A stretch of 45,857 bases of DNA from Richelia sp. SL_2_1 (lineage in GTDB: Bacteria > Cyanobacteriota > Cyanobacteriia > Cyanobacteriales > Nostocaceae): assembly GCA_012033205.1 (NCBI GenBank), contig JAAUSO010000040.1:1-45857 (forward strand). Reading direction: 5' to 3'. A program made the translations under genes and the position numbers. The notes below the pieces were generated by a model, which had not been told where the DNA came from, did no database searches, and saw only the letters and a program-made list of their open reading frames with translations. Positions 1 through 9,165 of the stretch are shown here, in pieces. Positions within the stretch are counted from its first letter, which is position 1; every line of letters begins with the position of its first letter.

Positions 1-91
1 TTTAACCTTTAACCTTTAACCTTTAACCTTTAACCTTTAACCTTTAACCTTTAACCTTTAACCTTTAACCTTTAACCTTTAACCTTTAACC
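1..91. repeat. Heptamer tandem array (TTTAACC)13
   Basis: Thirteen uninterrupted copies of the 7-bp unit TTTAACC. The last base overlaps the TAG stop of rsgA on the minus strand. The same family, with TTTGACC variants, recurs at 25364-25443 and in reverse orientation at 45771-45857. Period-7 arrays of this kind match the STRR repeats described in heterocystous cyanobacteria. The array may continue beyond the window edge. Confidence 0.97.
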
Positions 92-1179
92 TAATCTTCA
101 CTTTCTTTATACAATTCCTGCAATGTCTGTTGCTGCTTCTTCCGAGAAACGCGGCGATATTTCTTACTTTCTAACATTGGCTCATATTGTTGCCGCCCTT
201 TTCCTTTACTTTTTAATTTCAGATTAGATTCTGGCGAGGCTTGCTGTTTGAGCCAAGTTTGATGCTCGATTGCTTCTTCTAAAAACTGTAAATAATCTTC
301 GTAGCGTTCCCAATCTCCCCTTACTACGCAATCGGGTTCATCTCGATGCAAGCAGTTACTAAATTTACAGCTACCGTTTTTTAATCTTTCTCTTGCTTCT
401 GGGAAGTAATTTACTAGTTCTTCGGGAGTACAATCTAAATCTGGTTGATTGAAACCCGGAGTATCTGCGAGTAAACCACCTCCGGGAAGTTCAAATAGTT
501 CTACATGGCGAGTGGTGTGTCTTCCGCGTGCCAATTTACCTGAAACCGATGCTACCCGCAAATTAGCGGTTGGAATCAAAGTATTAATTAAGCTTGATTT
601 ACCAACGCCGGAAGCTCCCGCAACTACAGTAATTTTACCACTCAAAATCTTGAATAAAACGTTAATATTTATACCTTGCTCAACGCTGATAAATATGGGT
701 TCATAACCCCAACTATTCAGACGTTGCTTAATTTCTGCCTGCTCTTGAGAGCTAATTAAATCGCTTTTATTCAAGCATAAAATTACATCTAAACCCGTTG
801 ACTCTCCTTTGATTAAAAAGCGGCTGAGTTGATAGGGTTCCAAAGGAGGGTCTGTAACAGCAAACACCAGTAATATTTGATTGACATTGGCGATCGCCGG
901 ACGGTCGAGTTGACTTTTTCGGGGTAAAACATCGGCGATCACTCCACTACCATCAGTCCAATCTGGTTCTTCTACCACAACGCGATCGCCAACTGTGACT
1001 TGCTGACCAATTTTTTTTAAACGGGTTCTGCGGGTACACAAAAGCAACAGGGGATTGGAAGAAAATGCTCCTATATCCTTGTCCTTTTGATCGAGTTGCA
1101 CTCGGTAAAAATTAGCTTGTACAGCAACGACTGTACCTAACAACTGTCCGGAATTTGTTAATGATGCTTCACCGTTCAT
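91..1179 (-). CDS. rsgA: Ribosome small-subunit-dependent GTPase A (RsgA)
   Basis: Circularly permuted GTPase that acts in late maturation of the 30S ribosomal subunit (family knowledge). The 362-residue protein has an N-terminal OB-fold region (about 15-90), G4 NKSD (137-140), G1 GASGVGKSS (188-196) and G3 DTPG (239-242), the permuted order typical of the family. A C-terminal zinc knuckle follows with C271, C276, H278 and C284. The tail is long and Lys/Gln-rich. The ATG start overlaps the stop of the upstream tusA-like gene by 4 bases (ATGA), which indicates translational coupling at the end of the grpE-dnaK-dnaJ-tusA-rsgA run. The stop abuts a heptamer array, so no ordinary terminator is visible inside the window. 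Confidence 0.96.
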   Translation of the reverse strand: MNGEASLTNSGQLLGTVVAVQANFYRVQLDQKDKDIGAFSSNPLLLLCTRRTRLKKIGQQVTVGDRVVVEEPDWTDGSGVIADVLPRKSQLDRPAIANVNQILLVFAVTDPPLEPYQLSRFLIKGESTGLDVILCLNKSDLISSQEQAEIKQRLNSWGYEPIFISVEQGININVLFKILSGKITVVAGASGVGKSSLINTLIPTANLRVASVSGKLARGRHTTRHVELFELPGGGLLADTPGFNQPDLDCTPEELVNYFPEARERLKNGSCKFSNCLHRDEPDCVVRGDWERYEDYLQFLEEAIEHQTWLKQQASPESNLKLKSKGKGRQQYEPMLESKKYRRVSRKKQQQTLQELYKESED

Positions 1180-1433
1180 GAGTCATTGAGTGGACGGCGT
1201 ACTAATAAAGAAAAATACCCAGAACAGTCGGAAATTTGTTCGATTTGATAACCAGCCATTGTCAAACTATCGGGAACCTGCTCAATCGGTTCTCCCGGAT
1301 CTAACCATACCTCTAATAAGGCTCCCGGTGACATTTGCTGTAAACGAATTTTTGTCCGCACAAAATTAATCGGACAAGGAGTTCCCCGTAAATCAAGCTG
1401 AGCATCAGGAGTTGAAGGTGAAGATACACTCAT
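1176..1433 (-). CDS. TusA/SirA-family sulfurtransferase-like protein
   Basis: Small 85-residue protein of the TusA/SirA (YeeD-like) family. The signature LDLRGTPCPINFVRTK (about 14-29) contains the single conserved Cys-Pro that carries persulfide in characterised TusA proteins. Its cellular partner here cannot be told from sequence; a role in sulfur transfer is inferred from the family. It starts 2 bases after the dnaJ stop and overlaps rsgA by 4 bases, so it is almost certainly cotranscribed with the chaperone genes. It has no membrane segment or signal peptide. It could be a stand-alone TusA paralogue not involved in tRNA thiolation. Confidence 0.85.
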   Translation of the reverse strand: MSVSSPSTPDAQLDLRGTPCPINFVRTKIRLQQMSPGALLEVWLDPGEPIEQVPDSLTMAGYQIEQISDCSGYFSLLVRRPLNDS

Positions 1434-1435
1434 TA

Positions 1436-2560
1436 TTAATTAAATAATTTTCCCAAGAATCCTTCTAAACCACCCTTTCCGGTACGGTCTCCCTTAATTT
1501 TAGCTAGTTTTTCTAGCAATTCTCGTTCATCGGGTGTGACTTTTGTCGGAATATCAATCAATATTGTAATCATATGGTCGCCCCTGCTAACGGGATTTCC
1601 CAAACGCGGAACACCACGATTCTCCAATTTCATCACTGTATTGGGCTGAGTTCCCGGCGGAATAATCATTTCTACCGGACCATCTACAGTACTGACTTCT
1701 AAACGGCACCCTAAAATTGCTTGCAAATAGCTAACTTTTAGTTCCGAAAGTACATTAATACCATCGCGCTGGAATTCTTCATCTTCATTTACAAACAAGT
1801 AAACATATAAATCTCCAGGCGCACCACTCCGCGTTCCAGCATCTCCCTCATTGGATATGCGTAAACGAGTACCGTTGTCAACCCCCGCAGGAATGGTAAT
1901 TTTCAGTTTCTTGGTAACTTGATTTGCACCCTTACCTTCACAAGCGTCGCATTTATCTTCAACGACCATCCCCTGTCCGTTACAGGTGGGACAAGTAGAA
2001 ACTTGGGTAAAGCTGCCAAAAGGAGTTCGAGTGACGCGGCGAACTTGACCAGAACCGCTACAGGTCGAACAAGTCCGAGGACGAGTACCGGGTTTAGCAC
2101 CAGAACCGCTACAAACGTCGCAAGTTTCTAGGTGGGAAATGCGAATTTCTTTTTCACCGCCGAATACCGCTTCGCGAAAATCTAACTTTAAGTCCAAACG
2201 CAGGTCATCACCCCTAACTGGTCCGCTGCGTCGTCGTTGGGACTGACCAGTACCTCCAGCGAAGCCACTAAAAATGCTTTCAAAGATATCCGCAAAACCA
2301 CCCATATCCCCGAAATCTTGATAGCCAGCAGCACCAGCACCGGATACTCCTTGTTCTCCAAAACGGTCGTAACGAGCGCGGGTTTCTGGTTCCGAAAGCA
2401 CTTCATAAGCGCGGTTAATTTCCTTAAACCGCTCTTCGGCTCCCGGCTCTTTGTTCACATCTGGGTGATATTTCCGGGCTAAGCGGCGGTAAGCACTTTT
2501 CATTTCGTCTTTATCGGCGTCACGAGAGACACCCAGAATTTCATAATAGTCGCGAGCCAT
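1436..2560 (-). CDS. dnaJ: Chaperone protein DnaJ (type I Hsp40)
   Basis: Co-chaperone that delivers unfolded substrates to DnaK and stimulates its ATPase. The 374-residue protein has the full type I layout: J domain with HPD at 32-34, a Gly/Phe-rich linker (about 75-115), four CxxCxGxG zinc-binding repeats ([32 protein letters not shown]) and the C-terminal beta domains. The ATG start follows a 665-bp spacer from dnaK that contains hairpin repeats, so the dnaK and dnaJ transcripts may be partly separated. Downstream, tusA starts 2 bases after the stop. Length and motifs are normal. Confidence 0.98.
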   Translation of the reverse strand: MARDYYEILGVSRDADKDEMKSAYRRLARKYHPDVNKEPGAEERFKEINRAYEVLSEPETRARYDRFGEQGVSGAGAAGYQDFGDMGGFADIFESIFSGFAGGTGQSQRRRSGPVRGDDLRLDLKLDFREAVFGGEKEIRISHLETCDVCSGSGAKPGTRPRTCSTCSGSGQVRRVTRTPFGSFTQVSTCPTCNGQGMVVEDKCDACEGKGANQVTKKLKITIPAGVDNGTRLRISNEGDAGTRSGAPGDLYVYLFVNEDEEFQRDGINVLSELKVSYLQAILGCRLEVSTVDGPVEMIIPPGTQPNTVMKLENRGVPRLGNPVSRGDHMITILIDIPTKVTPDERELLEKLAKIKGDRTGKGGLEGFLGKLFN

Positions 2561-2976
2561 ATAGCAAAGGTAAAAGTTAAAATGTTGGAAACTAATATGC
2601 AGTCATTGGTCGGGCAGAAGGCAGAAAGTTAAGTTTTATTATTAATTATTATTGATTTTAGCCTTTACTATTGATAAAAATCACCAGCAAACATAAAAGT
2701 GCGGGTGTTGTCATCATTTCGACGACATTGATCAAATAGCCATTGGGACTGACTCTCTTACAATTGTGCTACTTGGAGGTGCAATCAGCAGACCAAAATG
2801 TGAAGGGCTAGCCGCACCTAATTAGTGTGGAAAACCCGCCATTTACTTTTTTTACGGCATCTCAACTATTCTAATACGATGTAGCAATGCTAAAATTTGC
2901 TTCTACAATTTAACAAATCATCAGTAGATAAAACCATCTCTGATGGTAGCAAGAAATTCTCATATTTAAAACTCTG
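2561..2976. other. Spacer upstream of dnaJ
   Basis: AT-rich spacer between the dnaJ start and the hairpin repeat cluster at 2977. No credible ORF or RNA gene was recognised. It should hold a dnaJ promoter on the minus strand if dnaJ is transcribed independently, but no convincing -35/-10 pair stood out. Confidence 0.4.
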
Positions 2977-3170
2977 TTGAGATTAGAAGTTGGGTTTTTA
3001 ATGAGAATTATCAGCTTTTTAGAGCTATTTAGATTAAAAACCCGACTTCTTGGAGTTAGGTTGACATTAGAAGTCGGGTTTGTGAACAGAATTATCAGCT
3101 TTTTAGAGATATTTAGCTGAAAAAACCCGACTTCTTAGAGTCAAATTGAGATTAGAAGTCGGGTTTTTGA
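2977..3170. repeat. Tandem AGAAGTCGGGTTT hairpin repeats, probable dnaK terminator
   Basis: Five alternating arms of the motif AGAAGTCGGGTTTTT or its reverse complement (near 2986, 3036, 3068, 3122 and 3153). Two tandem units share the internal sequence AATTATCAGCTTTTTAGAG and a similar flank. The last pair (about 3122-3167) forms a long stem ending in a T-run on either strand, about 60 bases past the dnaK stop, so it can serve as a bidirectional terminator. Related single or double copies lie at 14041-14106 and 32127-32276. Confidence 0.8.
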
Positions 3171-3225
3171 TCCAAAATCCAAAATCCGAAATCTAAAATC
3201 TAAAATGGGATTACAGATATTTACC

Positions 3226-5187
3226 TTAATCTATAGCTTCATAATCAGTTTGAAATGTATTATCGTCTTCAAAATCGAAATTGAATTGTGGTGCGAAAGC
3301 TTCTTTTGATGCTTCATTATCTTCAGTAATTTCGCGATTATTGGCTGATTCAACTGTTTCTTCATTGGTTCCAGTATTGGCGCGATTGTATACTTCCGCA
3401 CCAATAGCGAATAGAGTTTCTTGAAACTCATCCAAGCTTTGTTTGAATTCTGTGACAGAGATGCCGGTATTTTTCATTGCAGCTTGTAAGTTTACTAACT
3501 TTTCATCAATGGAAACTTTGAGTTGGTCGTCGATCAGGTTAGCATTGCAGGATAAGTTCAATTGATAACTGTGTAAGAGAGTGTTAGCTTGGTTTGTCAA
3601 TTCAATCAACTCTAAGCGTTTTCGATCTTGTTCGGCATAAACTTCAGCTTCTTGACGCATTCGTTCCACTTCGCTCTGACTCAAACCACCCGTATTCGTA
3701 ATCCGAATGCTTTGTTCTCGGCCAGTACCTTTATCTTGAGCGCCGACTTTGAGGATACCGTTAACATCAATTTCAAAAGATACTTCAATTTGTGGTACAC
3801 CCCTCGGAGCTGGAGGAATTCCATTTAAAAGGAATTTACCCAGACTTTTATTATCCCGCGCCATGGCTCTTTCACCTTGCAGGACGTGAATTTCTACCGA
3901 GTTTTGTCCATCAACGGCTGTAGAAAATATCTGGGATTTACTGGTAGGAATAGTGGTATTGCGTTCGATGATTTTGGTAAATACTTCCCCTAAAGTTTCC
4001 AGTCCCAAAGATAAAGGAGTCACATCCAAAAGTAATAAATTATCGACTTCACCACCCAAAACCCCGGCTTGAATTGCAGCACCAAGTGCCACCGCTTCAT
4101 CGGGGTTAACCGAACGATCGGGGGCTTTACCACCAAAAAACTTGATTAAAGCATTTTGTACCGCCGGAATGCGAGTAGAACCACCCACCAGAATAATTTT
4201 GTCAATCTGATCTGGCTTGAGTTCTGCATCTTTGAGCGACTGAGCCATTGGTTCGACAATAGTTTCAATCAAATGACTGCTGAGTTCTTCAAACTTAGAG
4301 CGACTAAGTTCCATTTCTAAATGTTTCGGTCCGCTTTCATTGGCAGTAATAAACGGTAAATTGATTGAAGTATTCGCCATAGTTGAAAGTTCAATCTTGG
4401 CTTTTTCCGCAGCTTCCCGCAAACGTTGCAGCGCCATTTTGTCTTCGGAAATATCAATTTTTTCTTGTTGGTAAAAAAGCTCCATCATCCATTGGACGAT
4501 ACAGTTATCAAAATCGTCTCCACCAAGATGATTGTTACCACAAGTAGCTTTTACTTCAAAAACTCCATCACCGAGTTGCAGGATTGAAACATCAAAAGTT
4601 CCACCTCCCAAGTCAAACACCAGAATCAACTGTTCTTCATCTTGTTTATCCAAACCAAATGCTAAAGCCGCAGCAGTTGGCTCATTGATAATTCGCAGTA
4701 CTTCCAATCCAGCAATTGTTCCAGCGTCTTTAGTGGCTTGTCTTTGAGCATCAGTAAAATACGCCGGAACAGTAATTACAACTTGGTTAACTTCTTCCCC
4801 CAAAAAACTTTCCGCATCCTGCTTTAACTTGTGTAAAATCATCGCGGAGACTTCTTGAGGTGTGTAGTTACGTCCGCGAATTTGCACATCAACAGTATCG
4901 TCTCTACCTTTAACACAGGTATAGGGTACGCGAGCGCGTTCCTCTTGAGTATCATCCCAACGACGACCGATAAACCGCTTGATACTGAATATAGTGTTTT
5001 CCGCATTAGTTACTGCTTGGCGCTTTGCCAGAGGACCGACCAAGCGCTCGCCACCTTTGCCAAACCCAACAATTGACGGAGTGGTACGTCCACCTTCTGA
5101 ATTGGCAATCACCAAGGGTTGACCACCTTCCAAAACTGCGACACAACTATTGGTAGTGCCTAAGTCGATCCCAATAACTTTTCCCAT
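3226..5187 (-). CDS. dnaK: Molecular chaperone DnaK (Hsp70), probably the DnaK1-type paralogue
   Basis: Hsp70 chaperone, ATP-dependent, working with GrpE and DnaJ. The 653-residue protein starts [17 protein letters not shown] (phosphate-1 motif), carries [12 protein letters not shown] and [14 protein letters not shown], then [11 protein letters not shown] (nucleotide-binding domain to about 380), a substrate-binding domain and a helical lid. The acidic tail ends DYEAID. Cyanobacteria carry several DnaK paralogues; in Synechocystis the copy adjacent to grpE is DnaK1, and the divergent N-terminal region here ([15 protein letters not shown]) fits that rather than the essential DnaK2. That assignment is inference from synteny. 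A spacer of about 310 bp containing a large hairpin separates it from grpE upstream. Confidence 0.95.
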   Translation of the reverse strand: MGKVIGIDLGTTNSCVAVLEGGQPLVIANSEGGRTTPSIVGFGKGGERLVGPLAKRQAVTNAENTIFSIKRFIGRRWDDTQEERARVPYTCVKGRDDTVDVQIRGRNYTPQEVSAMILHKLKQDAESFLGEEVNQVVITVPAYFTDAQRQATKDAGTIAGLEVLRIINEPTAAALAFGLDKQDEEQLILVFDLGGGTFDVSILQLGDGVFEVKATCGNNHLGGDDFDNCIVQWMMELFYQQEKIDISEDKMALQRLREAAEKAKIELSTMANTSINLPFITANESGPKHLEMELSRSKFEELSSHLIETIVEPMAQSLKDAELKPDQIDKIILVGGSTRIPAVQNALIKFFGGKAPDRSVNPDEAVALGAAIQAGVLGGEVDNLLLLDVTPLSLGLETLGEVFTKIIERNTTIPTSKSQIFSTAVDGQNSVEIHVLQGERAMARDNKSLGKFLLNGIPPAPRGVPQIEVSFEIDVNGILKVGAQDKGTGREQSIRITNTGGLSQSEVERMRQEAEVYAEQDRKRLELIELTNQANTLLHSYQLNLSCNANLIDDQLKVSIDEKLVNLQAAMKNTGISVTEFKQSLDEFQETLFAIGAEVYNRANTGTNEETVESANNREITEDNEASKEAFAPQFNFDFEDDNTFQTDYEAID

Positions 5188-5424
5188 AACTATCGATTTT
5201 TTACTGATTAATTCTCAAAAACTGCGATTTTCACAACGATTTATGGAGAACACTTTCCGCAACTTCAAAATGTTGCCTAGGGAAAACTGTCCGTTCCATT
5301 CATGAAATTATTTCTTTTTTAAAGAAATTTGTTTTCACGATCGCTGCCCACAAAAAGCACGGATAAGTTACTAGATCAATTGGGATGCGATGCTCGCCTA
5401 TTAGGATTAACTGCAAGCAGTTTT

Positions 5425-5468
5425 GGTCGTCGGTACTCTGCCGATTATCGGCGGAGCCTGCGACGACC
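5425..5468. repeat. Perfect compound hairpin in grpE-dnaK spacer
   Basis: Outer arms GGTCGTCG (5425-5432) and CGACGACC (5461-5468) enclose a second stem, CTC/GAG plus GCCGAT-T-ATCGGC (5436-5456). The GC content is far above its surroundings. It lies 33 bases past the grpE stop on the minus strand but has no following T-run, so it looks more like a REP-type palindrome or RNA processing/stability element than an intrinsic terminator. The rest of 5188-5500 holds only the dnaK upstream region, with no ORF I would support. Confidence 0.7.
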
Positions 5469-5500
5469 GGCGTTCCCCGGTTGGTTTAAATGGCTACAGC

Positions 5501-6169
5501 TTAACTATTTGCTTCCCCAAGTTGATTTCCTTCTGAAGAAGAGGTATCTTCTTGCGGAGCAGCCACTTTTACCATTGCATGACGTAGCACGCGATCGCCA
5601 AGAAAGTATCCGCGTACTAACTCTTCTAACACTGTTCCTTCCGGATATTCATCCGTAGGTTCGCGCATTACTGCTTCATGTTCTTTGGGGTCGAACTGCT
5701 GACCTTCTGGACGCATTGGGGAAACACCTAAGCGTTTGAGGCTGTCTACTAACTGCTTGTAAACGCCTTGATAACTTTTGTGAATCCCCATTTCTCCATC
5801 ATTTTGGGGTTTAATTTGGGCTCGCGCTCGCTCAAAATTATCAACTATGGGCAATAATTCTGTAATCGTATTGCGCTTCACCTGTATTTCTAAATCTTCT
5901 TTTTCTTTGAGGGTGCGTTTACGGAAATTTTCAAAATCCGCCGCAATTCTCATATACTGACTGCTACGGTCATCTAACTGCGCTTTTAATGACTCAATTT
6001 GAGCCATTTCTGCTGTACGAGCATTTGATTGCTCTGCGCTTGGGGTTGCCCCTGCACCATCTTCTGTGTTGACGCTAGCCTGATCTGCTGCTACGTTTGC
6101 CTCAGTTGTGACTTGCTCGTCAACGTCACTGTTGGAAATATTAGAATTTTGTAGGGAGTCGCTGTTCAT
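5501..6169 (-). CDS. grpE: Nucleotide exchange factor GrpE
   Basis: GrpE releases ADP from DnaK. The protein has a disordered, acidic N-terminus (about 1-65), a long coiled coil (about 65-130, with [19 protein letters not shown]) and the C-terminal beta domain, with [10 protein letters not shown] near the end. The frame is open to a GTG at 6205 (234 residues), but the ATG at 6169 (MNSDSLQN, 222 residues) has GAGG 8-11 bases upstream and is the better start. First gene of the minus-strand grpE-dnaK-dnaJ-tusA-rsgA run. The normal role is heat-shock protein folding. No CIRCE-like inverted repeat was recognised upstream. Confidence 0.96.
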   Translation of the reverse strand: MNSDSLQNSNISNSDVDEQVTTEANVAADQASVNTEDGAGATPSAEQSNARTAEMAQIESLKAQLDDRSSQYMRIAADFENFRKRTLKEKEDLEIQVKRNTITELLPIVDNFERARAQIKPQNDGEMGIHKSYQGVYKQLVDSLKRLGVSPMRPEGQQFDPKEHEAVMREPTDEYPEGTVLEELVRGYFLGDRVLRHAMVKVAAPQEDTSSSEGNQLGEANS

Positions 6170-6314
6170 TACTTGATTTACCTCTGTTTGTTCGCCGAAT
6201 AGCACTGCTGTTAATATTCAGTCATTATTCTCTAACCATTTGGGAATAGTTTACAGGGTAGTTTTCACCACCTCATAAAATCACTTCTATCAGTCACAGC
6301 TTACATGATGTTCT

Positions 6315-6778
6315 GTTAAACACTTGTAATCAAGTTCGTTCGGGAGTAGTTGGTTCGGGAGTAGAGAAAAGAATTTGGCATTTTTTACACAAATGCTCGA
6401 ATAATAACTAATCATCCAGACTTGATGTTAAACTCTCCCCAGGCTTTTCTCTGCGAACAAGCCAAGGAAAGAACATCTCCCAATACGGTTCAGTTAAGGT
6501 TGTAAAAGATTGGCATATCATTTATCGTAAAAACCAAGAATTGGGGGATTCTCCCCCAAACCCCTCCAGATAAATTGATCTTTTTTCTCAGAATTTTGTC
6601 GAATTTTCTTAACTGAACCGTATTGGAACATCTCCCCGACAAGTTCTCTCCACCCCACAATAGTTTTAATATTTATATCTGTACTTTATTTACCTGCAAT
6701 CTGCTGTATTATTCGCTGTTGACTGGTAATTGGTAATTGTTGAGTGTTCCCGAACCAACTTGATTACAAGTGTTTAAC
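6315..6778. mobile_element. Outer inverted-repeat element, about 460 bp, non-autonomous
   Basis: Imperfect 30-bp inverted repeats bound this block: left arm 6316-6345 (begins TTAAACACTTGTAATCAAGT) and right arm 6748-6777, matching at all but one position. The left arm end is partly duplicated, with GTTCGGGAGTA-like sequence repeated at 6336-6364. No transposase ORF lies between the arms. A second miniature element (6481-6625) sits inside it, so the outer element is older. No clear target duplication flanks it. Confidence 0.7.
6481..6625. mobile_element. MITE with 18-bp terminal inverted repeats and 10-bp target duplication
   Basis: The 145-bp element is bounded by perfect 18-bp inverted repeats, CAATACGGTTCAGTTAAG at 6481-6498 and its complement at 6608-6625. 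It is flanked directly by identical 10-bp copies GAACATCTCC (6471-6480 and 6626-6635). It has no coding capacity; the interior has a C-rich hairpin near 6541-6567. Intact ends and duplication indicate recent movement by a transposase acting in trans. A 10-bp duplication would suit an IS4-type enzyme, which is inference. Confidence 0.88.
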
Positions 6779-7015
6779 CTGACACGATTTAGCTCCAAAA
6801 TTACCACCATGGGCGGTAGTTCATCAGCAAGCATTACCGATACCAGTATAAGTCATCAAAAAATTCAATTAGAAATCCTTGACCTTTAGCCAAGAAAGTG
6901 ATTTTTGAGCTTAAAAAAAATTTTAGCTAAGTTTTCTTGATTTGGATGAAAATTCTGCACCCCTGCTTGGGAATACTTAAACCATAGGTTTGTGCAGCAT
7001 CCATTATCTCAATAT

Positions 7016-9028
7016 ATGACTTATTCGTCACAACAAAAGCGCAGTACTGCTCTGAGTGTCAGGTCGGAATTTTCGCCTTTTGGTAACAAACTGGTTCAAT
7101 CTGGCTTTGTGGATAACAGCCAGATGAAGCAAGCACTTATAGAAAGCCGCAAATCCGGTAGACCTTTAACTGAGGTTATCGAATCAATTGCAGGGCGACA
7201 ACTATCGCCAGAGCTACTTAGAGAATATAAAAAGCAACAGCTATTTGAACTTAAAATTCTTTACGGTGTCGAATTTCTCGATCCGGAAGTTAACCAAGTT
7301 GGTGCGACTTCTGTAGGAAGCTTAATTGAAACTCTTATTCCAGTAGATATTTGTCGTCGTCATCGTCTAATTCCATTATCAAAACACGAAGATCAAAACC
7401 CTCCTTACGTTTTGGTAGCAATGGTAGATCCAGATAATCTTGAGGCTTCCGATGATCTGAATCGGATTTTGCGTCCCCAAGGCTTCGGGTTACAAAGAAT
7501 GGTGATCACTCAAGAAGACTATCAACAGCTAATCAACCAATTTTTGGATGAAATGGCTGTTAAACAAAAGCATATAGAAAAGGAACAATTTACCGATATT
7601 AATCAAGATTTAGAAAATCTGGATAATCTTGATATAGAAGATGCTCCTGATGACGCAGAAGCTGATTTGGGTTCTGCTATGAAGGGTGCTGAGGATGCCC
7701 CTATTATCAATTTGGTAAATAGAATCCTCGCCAAAGCTTTGCACGAAGGGGTTTCTGATATTCACATCGAACCCCAAGAAGAAAATCTACGTATTCGTTT
7801 TCGTAAGGATGGTGTACTAAGTCAAGCTTTTGACCCTTTACCGAAGAAAATCATTCCGGCAATTACAGCTCGTTTCAAAATTATTGCCAACTTAGATATC
7901 GCGGAACGTCGTCTCCCCCAAGATGGACGTATCCGCCGGATGTTTGAAGGACGCAAAGTAGACTTTCGGGTAAATACTTTACCTAGCCGTTACGGTGAAA
8001 AAGTAGTTTTACGGATTCTCGATAATTCCTCAACTCAATTGGGGCTGGATAAATTAATTACCGACCCGGAGACGTTGCAAATTGTTCAGGACATGGTTAG
8101 TCGTCCTTTTGGCTTGATTCTAGTTACAGGTCCCACTGGTTCTGGTAAAACAACGTCTCTGTATTCTGCACTTGCTGAAAGAAATTCTCCCGATATTAAT
8201 ATCAGTACAGTAGAGGACCCGGTGGAATATAGTTTACCAGGGATTACTCAGGTGCAAGTAATTCGGGAAAAAGGACTGGATTTCGGTACTGCTTTACGGG
8301 CATTTTTACGACAAGATCCTGATGTACTACTCGTAGGTGAAACTAGAGATAAAGAAACTGCAAAAACAGCTATTGAAGCGGCATTAACAGGTCACTTAGT
8401 ATTAACCACTCTGCATACTAACGATGCTCCCGGCGCGATCGCCCGTTTGGGAGAAATGGGTATTGAATCTTTCATGATTTCCAGTTCTTTAATTGGAGTT
8501 CTAGCACAGCGTCTGATGCGTCGCGTATGTTCGGAATGTCGTATTGAATACAAACCAACTCAGCAAGAACTTGCACGTTATGGTTTGTCAGCATCCCAAG
8601 AAGCTGATGTCACCTTTTACAAAGCCAATACTCTAACCATCGAGCAAATTCAAGAAGCCAAAGCCAATAATACCCTTTGTGACAAATGTCACGGTATTGG
8701 TTACAAAGGACGCTCCGGTGTTTACGAAGTTATGAGAATTACCGAACGCATCCAGACTTTAATCAATGAAGAAGCACCCACAGAATTAATTAAAGAAGCA
8801 GCAGTAGAAGAAGGAATGAAAACTCTACTTGCTTACAGCTTAGATTTAGTACGTCAAGGAGCTACCACCCTCGAAGAAGTGGAACGTGTAACCTTTACTG
8901 ATACAGGTTTAGAAGCAGAGTTGAAAGCTAAGCGTAAGAGTGGTTTAACGTGTCGAAATTGCGATGCTCAATTGCAGCCAGAATGGTTGGATTGTCCTTA
9001 CTGTATGACATCTCGCTTTCAAGATTAA
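7016..9028 (+). CDS. pilB: Type IV pilus assembly ATPase PilB (GspE/PulE family)
   Basis: Hexameric ATPase that powers pilus extension at the inner membrane. Domains: N-terminal MshEN/GspE_N region (about 20-180), then the ATPase with Walker A GPTGSGKTTS (about 371), Asp and His boxes, Walker B with LLVGETRD (about 437), and the tetracysteine zinc motif CSEC...CDKC (about 504 and 554). The frame is open from a GTG at 6992, but ATG at 7016 (MTYSSQQKRS) is preferred because it gives the N-terminus I expect for cyanobacterial PilB. An additional C-terminal ribbon CRNC...CPYC ends the protein. First gene of pilB-pilT-pilC. It drives twitching/gliding motility and DNA uptake in cyanobacteria (family knowledge). 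Confidence 0.95.
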   Translation: MTYSSQQKRSTALSVRSEFSPFGNKLVQSGFVDNSQMKQALIESRKSGRPLTEVIESIAGRQLSPELLREYKKQQLFELKILYGVEFLDPEVNQVGATSVGSLIETLIPVDICRRHRLIPLSKHEDQNPPYVLVAMVDPDNLEASDDLNRILRPQGFGLQRMVITQEDYQQLINQFLDEMAVKQKHIEKEQFTDINQDLENLDNLDIEDAPDDAEADLGSAMKGAEDAPIINLVNRILAKALHEGVSDIHIEPQEENLRIRFRKDGVLSQAFDPLPKKIIPAITARFKIIANLDIAERRLPQDGRIRRMFEGRKVDFRVNTLPSRYGEKVVLRILDNSSTQLGLDKLITDPETLQIVQDMVSRPFGLILVTGPTGSGKTTSLYSALAERNSPDINISTVEDPVEYSLPGITQVQVIREKGLDFGTALRAFLRQDPDVLLVGETRDKETAKTAIEAALTGHLVLTTLHTNDAPGAIARLGEMGIESFMISSSLIGVLAQRLMRRVCSECRIEYKPTQQELARYGLSASQEADVTFYKANTLTIEQIQEAKANNTLCDKCHGIGYKGRSGVYEVMRITERIQTLINEEAPTELIKEAAVEEGMKTLLAYSLDLVRQGATTLEEVERVTFTDTGLEAELKAKRKSGLTCRNCDAQLQPEWLDCPYCMTSRFQD

Positions 9029-9054
9029 CGGAGTTAGGAGTTAGGAGTTAGTTT

Positions 9055-9115
9055 TGTAGAGACGTAGCAATGCTACGTCTGTACGGGAGTGAGAAGTTAG
9101 TACCACCGGAGTTAG
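9055..9115. repeat. Dispersed palindromic repeat, copy 1
   Basis: Begins with an almost perfect palindrome (9056-9084; core AGACGTAGCA-A-TGCTACGTCT) and continues with TTAGTACCACCGGAGTTA. A near-identical block of about 60 bp lies at 40045-40105 between fabD and plsC. It sits in the pilB-pilT spacer, just after three GGAGTTA heptamers at 9030-9050. Confidence 0.8.
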
Positions 9116-9165
9116 TAATTTGATAAATCACAACTGTCAACTGTCAACTATAAAGGATAAAAAAA

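Noticed and set aside
1-91. Telomere-like interpretation of C-rich/G-rich heptamers at the two window ends
   Set aside because: The same heptamers occur inside the window (25364-25443) and in many families; cyanobacterial chromosomes are circular. A contig break at repeats is simpler.
5329-5658. Plus-strand open frame of 109 codons across the grpE-dnaK spacer
   Set aside because: Overlaps the end of grpE on the opposite strand and a large hairpin; composition is unlike a protein.
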